Shown here in pieces: positions 1 through 10,080 of a stretch of 64,000 nt of DNA; the first letter of the stretch is position 1, and every line of letters begins with the position of its first letter. Under the pieces are notes generated by a model. It was given only the letters and a program-made list of their open reading frames with translations. It was not told the origin of the DNA and ran no database searches. The position numbers and the translations under genes were made by a program. Source of the DNA: Endobugula sp965214375 (GTDB lineage: Bacteria > Pseudomonadota > Gammaproteobacteria > Pseudomonadales > Cellvibrionaceae); contig OZ243947.1 of NCBI GenBank assembly GCA_965214375.1, positions 1,302,001-1,366,000 of the forward strand, in the 5' to 3' direction.

Positions 1-1380
1 TTAATCGGTGAAAAGGTCAACAATACAGAAAATCGACCGGCTTTACACAGTGCATTACGCTTTCAAGGACAAGCGGTAACGGAACAAGAACACGCTGTCA
101 CACAGGCACTGACCAACATGGAAAGTATTGTCGAAAAACTGTATTCCGGGCAATGGCGGGGCTACAATAAACAACCGATTACAACGGTAGTGAATATTGG
201 TATTGGTGGCTCAGACTTGGGGCCACGCATGGCGGCACAAGCGCTCTCTGAATACACGCAATCGATTGAGGTGATTTTTATCGCCAACATCGATGGTGCC
301 GACTTGAGCGATACTTTACAAAAACTTAAGCCAGAAAACACTTTATTTATTATTGCATCCAAGTCTTTTACGACACTAGAAACATTGGAAAATGCACTGA
401 GTGCCCGCCAATGGATGATTGCTGCTGGATGTAATGAAGACCAGCTGCAACATCACTTTGTTGCGGTCAGTGCAAATATTGCCGCAGCCGAACAATTTGG
501 CATTGCTAGCCACAATATATTACCCATGTGGGACTGGGTCGGGGGACGCTATTCTTTATGGTCAGCAATTGGTCTTCCCATCGCTATCGCTATTGGCATG
601 GACAACTTTAGGCAATTGTTAGCCGGTGCCAATGCCATGGACCATCATTTTGCAACCGCTCCCCTAAAAAACAATATGCCTGTTATCATGGCGCTGTTAA
701 CATTTTGGTATAATCAATATTGGGGAACAACAGCACATGCTGTTTTACCTTATGCACAACGTTTAAGCCGACTACCGGCTTACTTACAACAGCTTGATAT
801 GGAAAGCCTCGGAAAAAGTGTGACCCGCGATGGACATACCATCAACTACACAACGGGTAATATTATCTGGGGAACGGAAGGTACTAACGGCCAGCATAGT
901 TTTCATCAACTATTGCATCAGGGAACGCTATTGATACCAGCAGACTTTCTCGCGATTAAGCAATCCATGAGTTCATTGGAACAACAACACAAACATTTAC
1001 TCGCCTGCTGCATTAGCCAGTCTCAAGCACTGTTGCAAGGTAAAACACTAACCGACGCAAAAAAGGAATTAAAACAACAAGGCCTAAGCGAAGATGCTAT
1101 TCATATTCTCGCACCACACAAAGTGATTAGTGGTAATAAGCCGAGTAATACTCTTATTATAAACACACTAAATCCAAACACACTGGGAAGCTTGATTGCT
1201 CTGTACGAACACAAGGTTTATACATTAAGTGTGTTACTGGATATTAATCCTTTTGATCAATGGGGCGTTGAGCTGGGAAAACAATTAGGCAAGCCTATTT
1301 ACCATGCGATTAATACTGGTGATATCAATGGGCAATGGGACAGCTCAACTCAGGCGCTACTGAAAAAATTGATTAATTGA
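1..1380 (+). CDS. pgi: glucose-6-phosphate isomerase, 3' part (partial at left edge)
   Basis: Cytosolic enzyme interconverting glucose 6-phosphate and fructose 6-phosphate. The frame is open from base 1, where GEKVNNTENRPALHSALR is the conserved N-terminal-third motif of the family, so the ATG at 118 is internal and the true start lies left of the window. About 459 of the usual ~550 residues are present. Both family signatures are visible: DWVGGRYSLWSA near 530-560 and FDQWGVELGKQ near 1251-1290. The stop TGA overlaps by 8 bp the stop of the convergent gene on the minus strand. No disruption was seen, unlike the genes that follow. Confidence is high because both signatures and the colinear sequence match. 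Confidence 0.96.
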   Translation, partial: LIGEKVNNTENRPALHSALRFQGQAVTEQEHAVTQALTNMESIVEKLYSGQWRGYNKQPITTVVNIGIGGSDLGPRMAAQALSEYTQSIEVIFIANIDGADLSDTLQKLKPENTLFIIASKSFTTLETLENALSARQWMIAAGCNEDQLQHHFVAVSANIAAAEQFGIASHNILPMWDWVGGRYSLWSAIGLPIAIAIGMDNFRQLLAGANAMDHHFATAPLKNNMPVIMALLTFWYNQYWGTTAHAVLPYAQRLSRLPAYLQQLDMESLGKSVTRDGHTINYTTGNIIWGTEGTNGQHSFHQLLHQGTLLIPADFLAIKQSMSSLEQQHKHLLACCISQSQALLQGKTLTDAKKELKQQGLSEDAIHILAPHKVISGNKPSNTLIINTLNPNTLGSLIALYEHKVYTLSVLLDINPFDQWGVELGKQLGKPIYHAINTGDINGQWDSSTQALLKKLIN

Positions 1381-2128
1381 TAATGAGTGGAATGGCGGGC
1401 AACCCCGGTGCACTTTCTTCAGTAGTTGCTTCAAACTCAAGGCATGATTTGCGTATTGCATCAGTCACAACCACAGGGTCAACCAACTCATTACAGACCA
1501 ATGGCCATGCACCAACACGATCAACCACATTTGTTGCCCGAGGATGGCTAAATGCTTTACTCGTCATTTCAACAAAAATTTTCAATACTTTTTCACGCAT
1601 ACTATCATCAAATACCGACCAATGGATCAAGCCAGCTTCCAATAGGATGGCCTGAACAACAGGCTCCCAATCACCTAAAAGAATAGCTCTGTCCCATATC
1701 TTCTCTAACTCTTCATCACTTTGCCTGCCAACAGACTTAAGGCGCAGTAAATAAGCCCAATTAGCAGGCCATGTGGGACGTTTTTCTATTGCATCCCTCA
1801 AATACTCGGCACCTTCGTTAACAGTCGTCTGCGCTTGTTCATAAGATTCTATAGGCTTATCTTCAATAAAAAAACGCCAAAAATAAACTCTACCGACGAT
1901 TTCTGGATAACGCGCTTGATAAGGGTTCAATTTAATAGCCCATTTCCCCCAAGCAATACCTCTTTGCCAGTCCGCATAATTCTTAACACTACCCTCAAAA
2001 ATCCATTCTTTTTCCTGCTCTAGTAACCGGTGCGCAAAAATATCAGCGACCCCCCAAGACAGGACAACGAAAATCAATGCTACTATGGGAAAAAGGAGTA
2101 AATATTTAATTTTGCGGAATATTTTCAT
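1373..2128 (-). CDS. membrane-anchored exopolysaccharide-locus protein, VpsP-like (function unknown)
   Basis: A 251-residue protein with one N-terminal membrane segment (about residues 9-30, LLLFPIVALIFVVLSWGVAD) followed by a soluble, Trp-rich, probably helical periplasmic part with TPR-like spacing (YADWQRGIAWGKWAIKLNP). It is the last gene of the leftward exopolysaccharide cluster and starts 11 bp after the phosphatase gene. Its shape and position resemble VpsP-type proteins of Vibrio-like Wzx/Wzy loci; I make that link from memory of the family, not from a search. The frame is intact. Its biochemical role is not known to me. Confidence 0.6.
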   Translation of the reverse strand: MKIFRKIKYLLLFPIVALIFVVLSWGVADIFAHRLLEQEKEWIFEGSVKNYADWQRGIAWGKWAIKLNPYQARYPEIVGRVYFWRFFIEDKPIESYEQAQTTVNEGAEYLRDAIEKRPTWPANWAYLLRLKSVGRQSDEELEKIWDRAILLGDWEPVVQAILLEAGLIHWSVFDDSMREKVLKIFVEMTSKAFSHPRATNVVDRVGAWPLVCNELVDPVVVTDAIRKSCLEFEATTEESAPGLPAIPLIIN

Positions 2129-2139
2129 TTTTATTAGGG

Positions 2140-2864
2140 CTACTCAAATTGACAGGAAACAATCTTCCAAGGATTTTCTACAACTAAACGATTAGCGATG
2201 TCAGCGCCCACAATTACTGCAGCTGCATCGCGCCCTTCGTCCAAAGAGGGAGGACGGCGTTTAACGTTATGGGCATCTGTTGCCAGCACAGTGACTACCC
2301 CCATTTCTAGCAGCTGCCTAGCACGATCTCTAGCAGTAGAACCAAAACGACCAGCGATTGACCCGGCTGTCACTTGAAACAAACATCCCAGATCGCTCAA
2401 CGGCTGTATCTTGTCTAACCTTTTTAACACGTCTTTATTGCGTTCGGGATGTGCAATAAGCGGACGAATATTACGCTGCATAAGCCAGTGCACCATTTGC
2501 TGCATACCCATAGGAATATGGCTGTGAGGCATCTCTAAAAGTAAAAGTAATTATCACCCCAACGTCCCCAGAAAGGAACTTGATGGTTAGCCACCATTTG
2601 TAAAGCTTCAAGTCCTACTCGCATTTCAGCAGACATGCCAATTTTCAACGGAATATTTTTATCTGCAAGCGCGTGCTTGAAGGTATTCAGACTGGAACGT
2701 ATGGATAACGCTTCATTATCCCACCTTCCCGGATGTATATGCGGCGTCATAATAGAATGTGTTATTCCCTTATCAACAGCTATTTGGGCCAAGATTAGTG
2801 ATTCATCCATAGATTCAGGACCATCGTCAAAACCTGGCAAAAGATGACAATGCACATCTATCAT
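2140..2864 (-). pseudogene. CpsB/YwqE-type PHP tyrosine-protein phosphatase, frameshifted
   Basis: Family role: metal-dependent PHP phosphatase that dephosphorylates the Wzc-type tyrosine kinase in polysaccharide export. The 5' piece (2535-2864) begins MIDVHCHLLPGFDDGP, the HxH metal motif of PHP domains. The 3' piece (2140-2532) carries the conserved LIAHPERN motif and a late ATDAHN motif. They lie in different frames: the 5' frame reads NYFYF then TAG, while the next frame reads LEMPHSHIP, the expected continuation. One missing base in the T-rich run near 2534-2540 explains it. Adding one base gives 241 residues, normal for the family. The gene directly follows wzc. Confidence 0.85.
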
Positions 2865-2879
2865 GGTTTAAAAACCTAT

Positions 2880-5153
2880 TTAGCTATCAGAAGTATTAGC
2901 GTTATCACCATAAGCATAACCATAGTTATCGTAATAATCGGATTCGTAACCTGATTGCTTTTTCATCTTGTCAAGATCTACTTGATTAAGTACGACACCG
3001 GAGAATCTTGCATTGGTTTCACTTAAGCGACGTAAACCTCGTTTAATCACAGGAATCGATGAACTATCCGACTTTACTACATACAACAGTGCATCAGCAT
3101 GCGTGGCAATAACGATCGCATCACTCACTGCTTGTATAGGAGCGGCATCGATTAAAATTCTATCGTATTTTTCCTTAAGCATATCCATTGTGCTAATAAA
3201 ATTATCACCAGCAAGAAGGTTTGATAACCCCGGTGTTAACAGAGAAATATCCAGTGCTTTTCCAATAGACGGCTTACGCATATCTGCATCAATTAACAAC
3301 ACTTTTTCCATTTGTCCTAAAGCATGCGCCAAACATAAAGAAACTGTTGATTTACCTTCATTTGTAACTGAAGATGTTATCACAGTTACTTTAGCGGGCT
3401 TATCAAGGCCAGAAAGAATAAAGCTGGTACGAACTGTTCGTACCGCTTCAGCAAAGTGCCAATTATCGTCCGTTAAAAATCCCAAGAACGGCGTTTCGTC
3501 TTTTTTAGATTTATCTCATGACAAGTGCCCAAGTAAAGGAACACGTAAGCGCTCTTCAATATCTTCCGGAGTTTTAATGGTATTATCTAACCAATCAAGC
3601 AATAAAATAACACCTACCGCAAAGACACCGCTGAAGAGTACGGCAATAATAACGATTTTCTTTTTTTTAGGCTCAGTTGGATATTCTGCAGGCAAAGCTG
3701 CATCAATGACACGTGCATTTACTGCTTCGAGATGACCACTCTCGTTAGTCTCCTTTCCTCGGTTCAGGAATACTTCGTAAACCTGTCTGTTAGCTTCGAC
3801 TTCACGTTCGAGTTCACGCAGTTTAAACTCTTTTCGACTCACACTTTGCAGAAGATCTTTTACATTTAATATCTGCGATTTAAGTGCCTTTTCAGATTCT
3901 CTGGCTGCTTGATAATTCACTTCTATACCTGCTGCCACGTTTAGTACTTGCGCTTGCAGTTCTTTTTCAATTTGATTGACATCAGACATCGCCTCAACCA
4001 TTTTTGGATGTTTGCCACGATAACGTTTACTTAGCTCGGCAACCAAGAGCTCTGCCTTAACTTTTGAGTCAATCAAACTTTGCACCACCGTATTACTAGC
4101 AACCGTTGGCAACAATAGTAATTGATCCAGAGAAAGATTATTACTTGAAATCTGTTTATATAATACCGCAGCATCATTCTTGGTTTTGCTGGCATCAACA
4201 AGGCTTTCGGTTAGCTGCTCCAGCTCCGTGACATCAAGAGAACGTACATCACCAGTATCAAGAAGCCTTTCTCGTTCTCTGAATGCCTGAAGGGCAATTT
4301 CTGAAAATCTTAATTTTTGTCGAAGATCTCCAAGGCGTTCACTCAACCATGAACTTGCTTTCTGGGTTACTTCTAATTTCGCTTCCAGATGACTTTCAAT
4401 ATAAACATCAGCAAATACATTAGCAACATCAGCAGCTAACTGAGGATCTTCTGCAGAATACTGTATTTTCACCAATTTGGTTCCATGCAGAGGATAAATC
4501 ACCACCGTTTTCATCACGATTTCGACAATACGGTTGTAAATGACTTCTCTTTCAGCCGCTATTTCAAGCGCCTGTATATCAGACTCCTCGGATTCGGAAA
4601 AGTCTTCCTCATTTTCTAGCTGTAAATCATCATCAACTTCCTCTGCACTCTCTGGTGTAGCAAACAGCTTCGATAGCATATCGAACATATTACTGCGACC
4701 TTTTTTACCTGCAGAAACAAACAGTGGATGATTTATTAAATCCATTCTATCAACAACTCTGACAGCTAAGGAGCGTGATTTTAGTAGTTGTAATTGCGTG
4801 CTTCGATATTGATGACTACGTGTATCAATTTGATATACATCTTGGAAGGATAATACTTTGGGCTGTTGATCTTAAATCAGTAGCGTCGTATCTGAATAAT
4901 ATATTGGGGGCAAAGATAATGCGTATAACACTGAAAATCCACCGATGACTATAGAGAACAACATAATTCTCCATAGATTACGCATTAACAAACGGTAATA
5001 ATGCATAATATCTAAAGCATTATCCACGTTTACTGCATTAGGTTTCACATCATAGCTACTATTATAAGAATTATTATCTGTAGGCCGATCAAAACTAACT
5101 TCGCTCCTTGCATTACAAACCTTTAAAACTTTTTTCACCAAAGTGAGCGCCAA
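2880..5153 (-). pseudogene. wzc: Wzc-type chain-length determinant / BY-kinase, two in-frame stops
   Basis: Family role: inner-membrane polysaccharide co-polymerase with a cytoplasmic tyrosine kinase, working with Wza in export. A single frame of 757 residues runs the whole length, interrupted by TAA at 4872-4874 (after TTLLI, where relatives carry Glu-Ala) and TGA at 3516-3518 (after LLGHLS). N-terminal Wzz domain with a first membrane segment near residues 60-85; long coiled coil; second membrane segment VIIAVLFSGVFAVGVILLL; then Walker A (NEGKSTVSLC) and Walker A' (LLIDADMRKP). The C-terminus is Tyr-rich (YESDYYDNYGYAYGD), as expected for autophosphorylation. Reading through both stops leaves no frameshift, so these look like true nonsense mutations rather than homopolymer errors. 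Confidence 0.9.
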
Positions 5154-5180
5154 GCTCTCAAGAGGACATTCAATAAATAT

Positions 5181-5735
5181 CTAAAAAAATCTTTTCTCAA
5201 CCGTAATTACATCACCGGGTTTAACAGCTGTATTCATTTGTACACGCTTGGCGGTTCTAGATGTATCACCATCAGATATAATGTAGATTTTGTTTTGTGC
5301 AGCACGAACCGTAAATCCACCTGCAAGGCTGATTGCCTTACGAATCGTCATACCGGGTAAAAAGGCAAAGCCACCGAGATCACGCACTTCACCATTAACA
5401 TAAAAACGACGGTATTCTGCGACAGATACGCTGACTTTAGGATCAACCAAATAGTCATTATCTAATGCTACTCTAATTTTCTCTTGCACTTCAGCAACGG
5501 TTAAACCCAAGACAGTTATCTCACCCAAAAACGGGTATGAAATAACCCCCTGATCACTAACCTGTGTTTCAAGAGTTAAATCCTGCTCACCATAGACAAT
5601 AATACTTACCATGTCTCCGTAGCCTAGTTGATATCCTTCTGACGCTTCTTTATTTTGTGCCGCAGCAGGATGGACAAGCGCCATTAACACCAATACTAGA
5701 GCGAAGCTATTTATAAACAATCCCTTTTTACCCAT
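5181..5735 (-). CDS. polysaccharide export protein, short Wza/VpsM type
   Basis: A 184-residue exported protein: signal peptide of about 26 residues ending HPAAAQ, then a Poly_export domain (YQLGYGDMVSIIVYGEQDL) and a SLBB-like region (FYVNGEVRDLGGFAFLPGMT). It is shorter than E. coli Wza (~380) because it lacks the C-terminal outer-membrane helix and second SLBB domain, and resembles the short export proteins of Vps-type loci. No Cys lipobox is seen at the cleavage site. It lies 27 bp upstream of wzc. The frame is intact although its partner wzc is broken. Function from family; specificity unknown. Confidence 0.88.
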   Translation of the reverse strand: MGKKGLFINSFALVLVLMALVHPAAAQNKEASEGYQLGYGDMVSIIVYGEQDLTLETQVSDQGVISYPFLGEITVLGLTVAEVQEKIRVALDNDYLVDPKVSVSVAEYRRFYVNGEVRDLGGFAFLPGMTIRKAISLAGGFTVRAAQNKIYIISDGDTSRTAKRVQMNTAVKPGDVITVEKRFF

Positions 5736-5783
5736 AATAGAAACCGATTACTTGACAGCGATGAATCTTTTATTTTTTAACCA

Positions 5784-6968
5784 CTAAAAACTTGAATTGA
5801 TAGAAAAAGTGGCAGTGTTTCTATCATAATCCAAAACATCGTCACTAGAATCTAGTTCTTCACGTCCAACCGCCAAACTGAATTGTAGCCAGCGCCGCAA
5901 AGTATAACTAAACTGCAACTGGATATTATCTGAATCATCAATGCGGTTTGAGTTAATATAATCATCTTCACCTTGTGACCAAGATATGGATGTTGAAAAT
6001 GTATCAGACCAAATATGCCCCCATGTTAACCCAAAACTCGAACGGTCAATAAAACTACCTTCATCATTATCACCATTGACGGCTTCTTTTGTTGCGGTTA
6101 ATTCCCAAACAGAATAAGGATAAGGAGACCATTCTATTTTCGCCGCACCTGTAGTACGAGTATCATCGTTAGGCGCATTTAATAAATCGGTATCTGCAAC
6201 ACCTAAACGAATGGAACCCTTAGTTGAACCGCTGAAATCCCATTCCGTGCCAATTAGATAACTTAACTCTTCACGATTACGATCTGCGTTATTAGGAAAG
6301 TCTGTTTCAGCAACCGAGACTTCGACTAACGCCCGGGTTTGTTCACCATATAGTAACGAAAAAGTGAAATCCGCTTTATCTTGATTGGAATCAAGCATAT
6401 TAGTGAACAAACGATTAGTCGTATAACTAATTTCTTCACGCTCAAAACCTACATCAATGCGCCCACTGGCACCCTCTGCACCAAAAGTATACTTTACAGA
6501 AAAGTCTTTTTCTTAAAATTCATTGAGTTCTGCGAGGCCAATACCAGTGACGCTATCTGGTGAACGTCCATCATGGCTTCTCTTAAGAGAAGAGCCAAAT
6601 TCAAAGGCATGACGTACATCTGCTTGCCAATCAAGTCCCAAAGAAAACATATGGTCAGTATAATCACTGTTATCGGTATCCGAATAACCACCATCTTCCA
6701 TTTCATACTCAAGGTTGAAAACTGTAATGCCATTATCAAGAACAGCATCAAACCTAGGTCTGACAATAGTCAATGTTGATGCTGTTTCAGAGCCGCTAGC
6801 TTCCTGAAAAATATTATCATCATCCCTGACTTCGACCACCAGTTCAGGAGTTACATCAAGAGGACCCACATAAATAACGGCAGGTTCATAGGCAACACCC
6901 TGAGCTTCAGCAAGAGCTACAGGAATAAACAGGCTTAAGGCACATAAGTTTTTGATATACAACCGCAT
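5784..6968 (-). pseudogene. outer-membrane beta-barrel protein of exopolysaccharide loci, one in-frame stop
   Basis: A 394-codon frame with a signal peptide (LCALSLFIPVALAEAQG) and a mature part of alternating polar and aromatic strands ending in Phe (FSINSSF), typical of a beta barrel. TAA at 6513-6515 interrupts the frame after LAELNEF; reading continues in the same frame as EKDFSVKYTFGAEG. It lies 48 bp upstream of the Wza-type gene. Such barrels (BBP2-like) accompany Wza/Wzc in many gammaproteobacterial clusters and may help secrete or anchor the polymer; that role is inference. The downstream half would not be exported on its own. Confidence 0.78.
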
Positions 6969-7001
6969 TGTTCTGACTAAAGCTCTTGCAATTCAATATT
7001 A

Positions 7002-7745
7002 TTATTTGTCGGATTTTAACACGTTACACATTAAACCACCTAACGGCATATCTATATTTTGAGGAGACACATAAAAAACTGTGGCATCTACTCGAAAACG
7101 GTTTTCAAGAGCATACGATAAGACACCATTTTGCATAATATTCTGACTCTTCAAAAAAAATTTTTTACCTTTAAAAACAATGTATTGGCTCTCCTTTTCC
7201 GGATTACATGGTATGTTTTTCATGCCGACAGCAAGCCCACTACCCAACGCTTTAGCTATTGCCTCTTTCTGGGTCCAAATCCTCAAAAAACCTTTTTCAT
7301 CAATATGGCTATTTTGATCCAACTGCCGCTCATCACATACTTTTTTCATTATAGACAAATAATCTATAGCTCTCGGAAATTCTATATCAACGCCTAACTC
7401 AAATTCCAAACAAACACCCAAAGCCACCCAATTCTTACTGTGGGAAATATTAAAATAAGGTGTTCCCTCATCAATACAAAATGGCTTACCGTATTCACCG
7501 AAAGAAAAACGTAGCTGTTTAGGGGGCACTTCGACATACCCAGCACACACTAGGCGCTTTAGCGCTTGAGACAAAATATACTGTTTGCGATCCTTTGCTT
7601 GGTGATAACGTTTTGAACGTTCAATTTCGGAAAAATCGAGTAAAGAACATAATTTTTCTAGCGAAAAATCATCAATACAGGCAAGAAGAATAACTGCTTG
7701 GTGATGCGTAATAGCGTTTATATTCACACCAGCGTTTAATAACAT
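7002..7745 (-). CDS. 4'-phosphopantetheinyl transferase, Sfp/Gsp superfamily
   Basis: Transfers phosphopantetheine from CoA to the Ser of carrier-protein domains. 247 residues, intact. Visible motifs: FNISHSKNWVALG, the acidic magnesium motif GVDIEFPR (near residues 118-125) and WTQKEAIAKALGSGL (near 157-171), in the order and spacing of Sfp-type enzymes. The start ATG at 7745 overlaps the end of rmlD by 10 bp, so it is translationally coupled. Its position inside a polysaccharide cluster is unexpected. The siderophore synthetases 42 kb away carry at least five carrier domains that need such an enzyme, and no other transferase is in the window. Carrier specificity is inferred, not shown. Confidence 0.9.
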   Translation of the reverse strand: MLLNAGVNINAITHHQAVILLACIDDFSLEKLCSLLDFSEIERSKRYHQAKDRKQYILSQALKRLVCAGYVEVPPKQLRFSFGEYGKPFCIDEGTPYFNISHSKNWVALGVCLEFELGVDIEFPRAIDYLSIMKKVCDERQLDQNSHIDEKGFLRIWTQKEAIAKALGSGLAVGMKNIPCNPEKESQYIVFKGKKFFLKSQNIMQNGVLSYALENRFRVDATVFYVSPQNIDMPLGGLMCNVLKSDK

Positions 7746-8620
7746 GGCATTGATGACAAAAGATCACTCAGACCTTTTTTCCAAGAAGGCATAGACAGAC
7801 CTAAAAAAGCTTCTAATTTGGCGTTATCCAAAACGGAATACGCAGGGCGAGGAGCAGGTGTTGGGTATTCTTTTGAAGTAATAGGCTGGACTTCAGGTTT
7901 TTGACTTAAGATTCTCTCTACAACTGCAAACTCAAAAATCTCGCAAGCAAATTCATACCAACTAACCTCATCACAGCACGCACAATGGTAGATTCCCCAA
8001 GGCAATTTGCCATTCATTGCATAGTACAACAACAGGTCATCAATAACTTTGGCAATATCTCCGGAGTAGGTCGGGCAACCGCGCTGGTCTGAGACAATCC
8101 CCAATGACTCACGCTCTTTACCAAGTCGCAACATGGTTGTAACAAAATTATGGCCATTAATCCCAAAAACCCAGCTAGTACGAAGAATAATATGCTGTTG
8201 ATGATTTTTTGGTAACGCCTGTTCCCCTGCAAATTTGGTTTGCCCGTATACACCCAAAGGATTCACCGGACATTCTTCTCTATATGGTGTGCGGGCTTCA
8301 CCATCAAACACATAATCTGTCGAAATATGGATTAAAGGAATATTCAGCTCAGCACACACCTCTGCAAGAGCACCCACGCTTAAGTGGTTGACCTTATTCG
8401 CCAGCTCGAAATCATCTTCTGCCTTATCAACAGCTGTATAAGCACAAGCATTAATGACAACATCAGGGACATACTGTTTTACACAATCAACTACCTTTTG
8501 TGAACTTGCAAAATCAACTTGTTGACGCGTAATAGGCAAAAGCTCATACGATTTAGTATTAAGTAAATTGGCGCAATCTGAACCAACCTGACCAGCAGCT
8601 CCAAATAACATTACACGCAT
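7736..8620 (-). CDS. rfbD: dTDP-4-dehydrorhamnose reductase
   Basis: Last step of dTDP-L-rhamnose synthesis, NAD(P)H-dependent. 294 residues with an N-terminal Rossmann motif (MLFGAAGQVGSDCANLL), ISTDYVFDGEARTPYREE, and the catalytic YGQTKFAGE (YxxxK). Frame intact. It follows the broken rmlC by 16 bp and overlaps the phosphopantetheinyl transferase gene by 10 bp. With rmlB and rmlC disrupted, its substrate would have to come from paralogues elsewhere. Confidence 0.95.
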   Translation of the reverse strand: MRVMLFGAAGQVGSDCANLLNTKSYELLPITRQQVDFASSQKVVDCVKQYVPDVVINACAYTAVDKAEDDFELANKVNHLSVGALAEVCAELNIPLIHISTDYVFDGEARTPYREECPVNPLGVYGQTKFAGEQALPKNHQQHIILRTSWVFGINGHNFVTTMLRLGKERESLGIVSDQRGCPTYSGDIAKVIDDLLLYYAMNGKLPWGIYHCACCDEVSWYEFACEIFEFAVVERILSQKPEVQPITSKEYPTPAPRPAYSVLDNAKLEAFLGLSMPSWKKGLSDLLSSMPCY

Positions 8621-8636
8621 AAAACCAACCCAATAT

Positions 8637-9174
8637 TTATTGACTCATTTCTTTTAAACACGGCAGCACTTTATCTTTCTCGGATAAAATCACATCCTTG
8701 ATTGGCCAAGCAATATTGACATCAGGGTCATTCCATAATATACCACCTTCATCTGAGGTATCATAATAATCCGTACACTTGTATTCAAAATCAGCCGATT
8801 CTGACAATACAACAAACCCATGCGCATATCCCGGAGGAACCCAAAACTGTTTTTTATTTTGAGCACTTAAAACAACGCCCTCATAACAACCGAATGTTGA
8901 AGATTCCGCATTAATGTCAACAGCCACATCATAAACTTCACCTGTGACTACACGAACTAACTTACCCTGCGGCTTGGTTTTTTGGAAATGTAAACCACGT
9001 AAAACCCCCTTAGCTCAACGAGAGTGGTTATCTTGTACAAAAGGTAAGTGAATGCCTGCTAATTCTCTATAACGCTCTTCTTGAAAAGCCTCTAAAAAAA
9101 AAGCCTCTTTCATCACCAAAAATTTTAGGCTCAATAATAACAAAACCTTTAAGTTTTGTTTCAATTACATTCAT
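8637..9174 (-). pseudogene. rfbC: dTDP-4-dehydrorhamnose 3,5-epimerase, frameshift plus nonsense
   Basis: Family role: epimerises dTDP-4-keto-6-deoxyglucose at C3 and C5. The ATG at 9174 opens MNVIETKLKGFVIIEPKIFG. A run of nine A (plus strand, 9094-9102) holds one extra base compared with the frame needed to read GFFLEAFQEERYREL. Further on, TGA at 9015-9017 replaces the Ser of the DNHSRSAKGVLRG motif. The remainder (8637-8927 and the codons before it) reads GLHFQ, YDVAVD and WVPPGYAHGF normally. Removing the extra base gives 178 residues, the usual length. Two independent lesions make a functional product very unlikely. Confidence 0.92.
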
Positions 9175-9185
9175 ATCAATATCGC

Positions 9186-10058
9186 TTAAAACTCAAGAAT
9201 ATCGAGCAAATATTTCCCATAACCGCTTTTTATCAATGGCTCTGCCAGATCACACATTTGTTCATCATCAATCCAACCCATTCTCCAAGCAACTTCTTCA
9301 GGACAAGCTATTTTCAAACTTTGACGTTTTTCCAAGGTTTGTACAAACTGACTAGCCTCCATTAAAGAATCATGTGTTCCTGTATCTAACCATGCCGTAC
9401 CACGCCCCATCATTTCTACAGATAAGTTTCCTTGCCCCAAATAAATTTGGTTAACATCTGTAATCTCCAATTCACCACGCGGAGATGGCTTGATAGATTT
9501 AGCAACATCAACAACTTGATTGTCATACAAGTACAGTCCTGTCACGGCATAGCGGGATTTGGGGGCATCTGGCTTTTCTTCGATGCTGACAGCCTCACCG
9601 TGATCATTAAATTCGACTACACCAAAGCGTTCTGGATCACTAACCGGGTAGGCAAAAACAGTACCGCCATTTTCTCTTACCGCTGCACGCTGTAATGATT
9701 CACTCATACCGTGGCCGAAGAAAAGGTTATCACCGAGAACTAACGCACAAGAATCCTGACCGATAAAGTCTTCACCAATAATAAATGCTTGAGCCAAACC
9801 ATCTGGTGATGGTTGCTCTGCGTAAGATAGAGACAAACCCCACTGCTCACCTGTTCCTAATATCTTTTCAAATCGCCATAAATCCTCTGGCGTAGAAATG
9901 ATAAGAATCTCCCTGATTCCCGCCAACATCAACGTCGTTAAAGGATAGTAAATCATTGGCTTATCGTAAACCGGTAACAGTTGCTTACATACCCCGATAG
10001 TAACGGGATGCAGGCGCGTACATGAACCACCCGCTAGAATAATACCTTTCACAGACAA
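9186..10058 (-). CDS. rfbA: glucose-1-phosphate thymidylyltransferase
   Basis: First step of dTDP-rhamnose synthesis: dTTP plus glucose 1-phosphate to dTDP-glucose. 290 residues, the normal length. Nucleotidyltransferase signature GIILAGGSCTRLHPVT, with Cys where the family usually has Gly or Ser (AGGSGTRL), then VYDKPMIYYPL and the GDNLFFGHG motif. Frame intact, ATG start at 10058. It lies between the broken rmlC and rmlB. dTDP-glucose made here would have no intact local pathway onward. Confidence 0.95.
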   Translation of the reverse strand: MSVKGIILAGGSCTRLHPVTIGVCKQLLPVYDKPMIYYPLTTLMLAGIREILIISTPEDLWRFEKILGTGEQWGLSLSYAEQPSPDGLAQAFIIGEDFIGQDSCALVLGDNLFFGHGMSESLQRAAVRENGGTVFAYPVSDPERFGVVEFNDHGEAVSIEEKPDAPKSRYAVTGLYLYDNQVVDVAKSIKPSPRGELEITDVNQIYLGQGNLSVEMMGRGTAWLDTGTHDSLMEASQFVQTLEKRQSLKIACPEEVAWRMGWIDDEQMCDLAEPLIKSGYGKYLLDILEF

Positions 10059-10080
10059 AACCTCTTCTATTTATATTTAC

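Noticed and set aside
118..1380. Glucose-6-phosphate isomerase starting at the ATG at 118
   Set aside because: The frame is open and conserved from base 1; the ATG is internal.
3013..3735. A 240-residue frame on the plus strand opposite wzc
   Set aside because: Composition is Ser/Ile-rich without motifs, no ribosome site; it mirrors the antisense of a conserved kinase.
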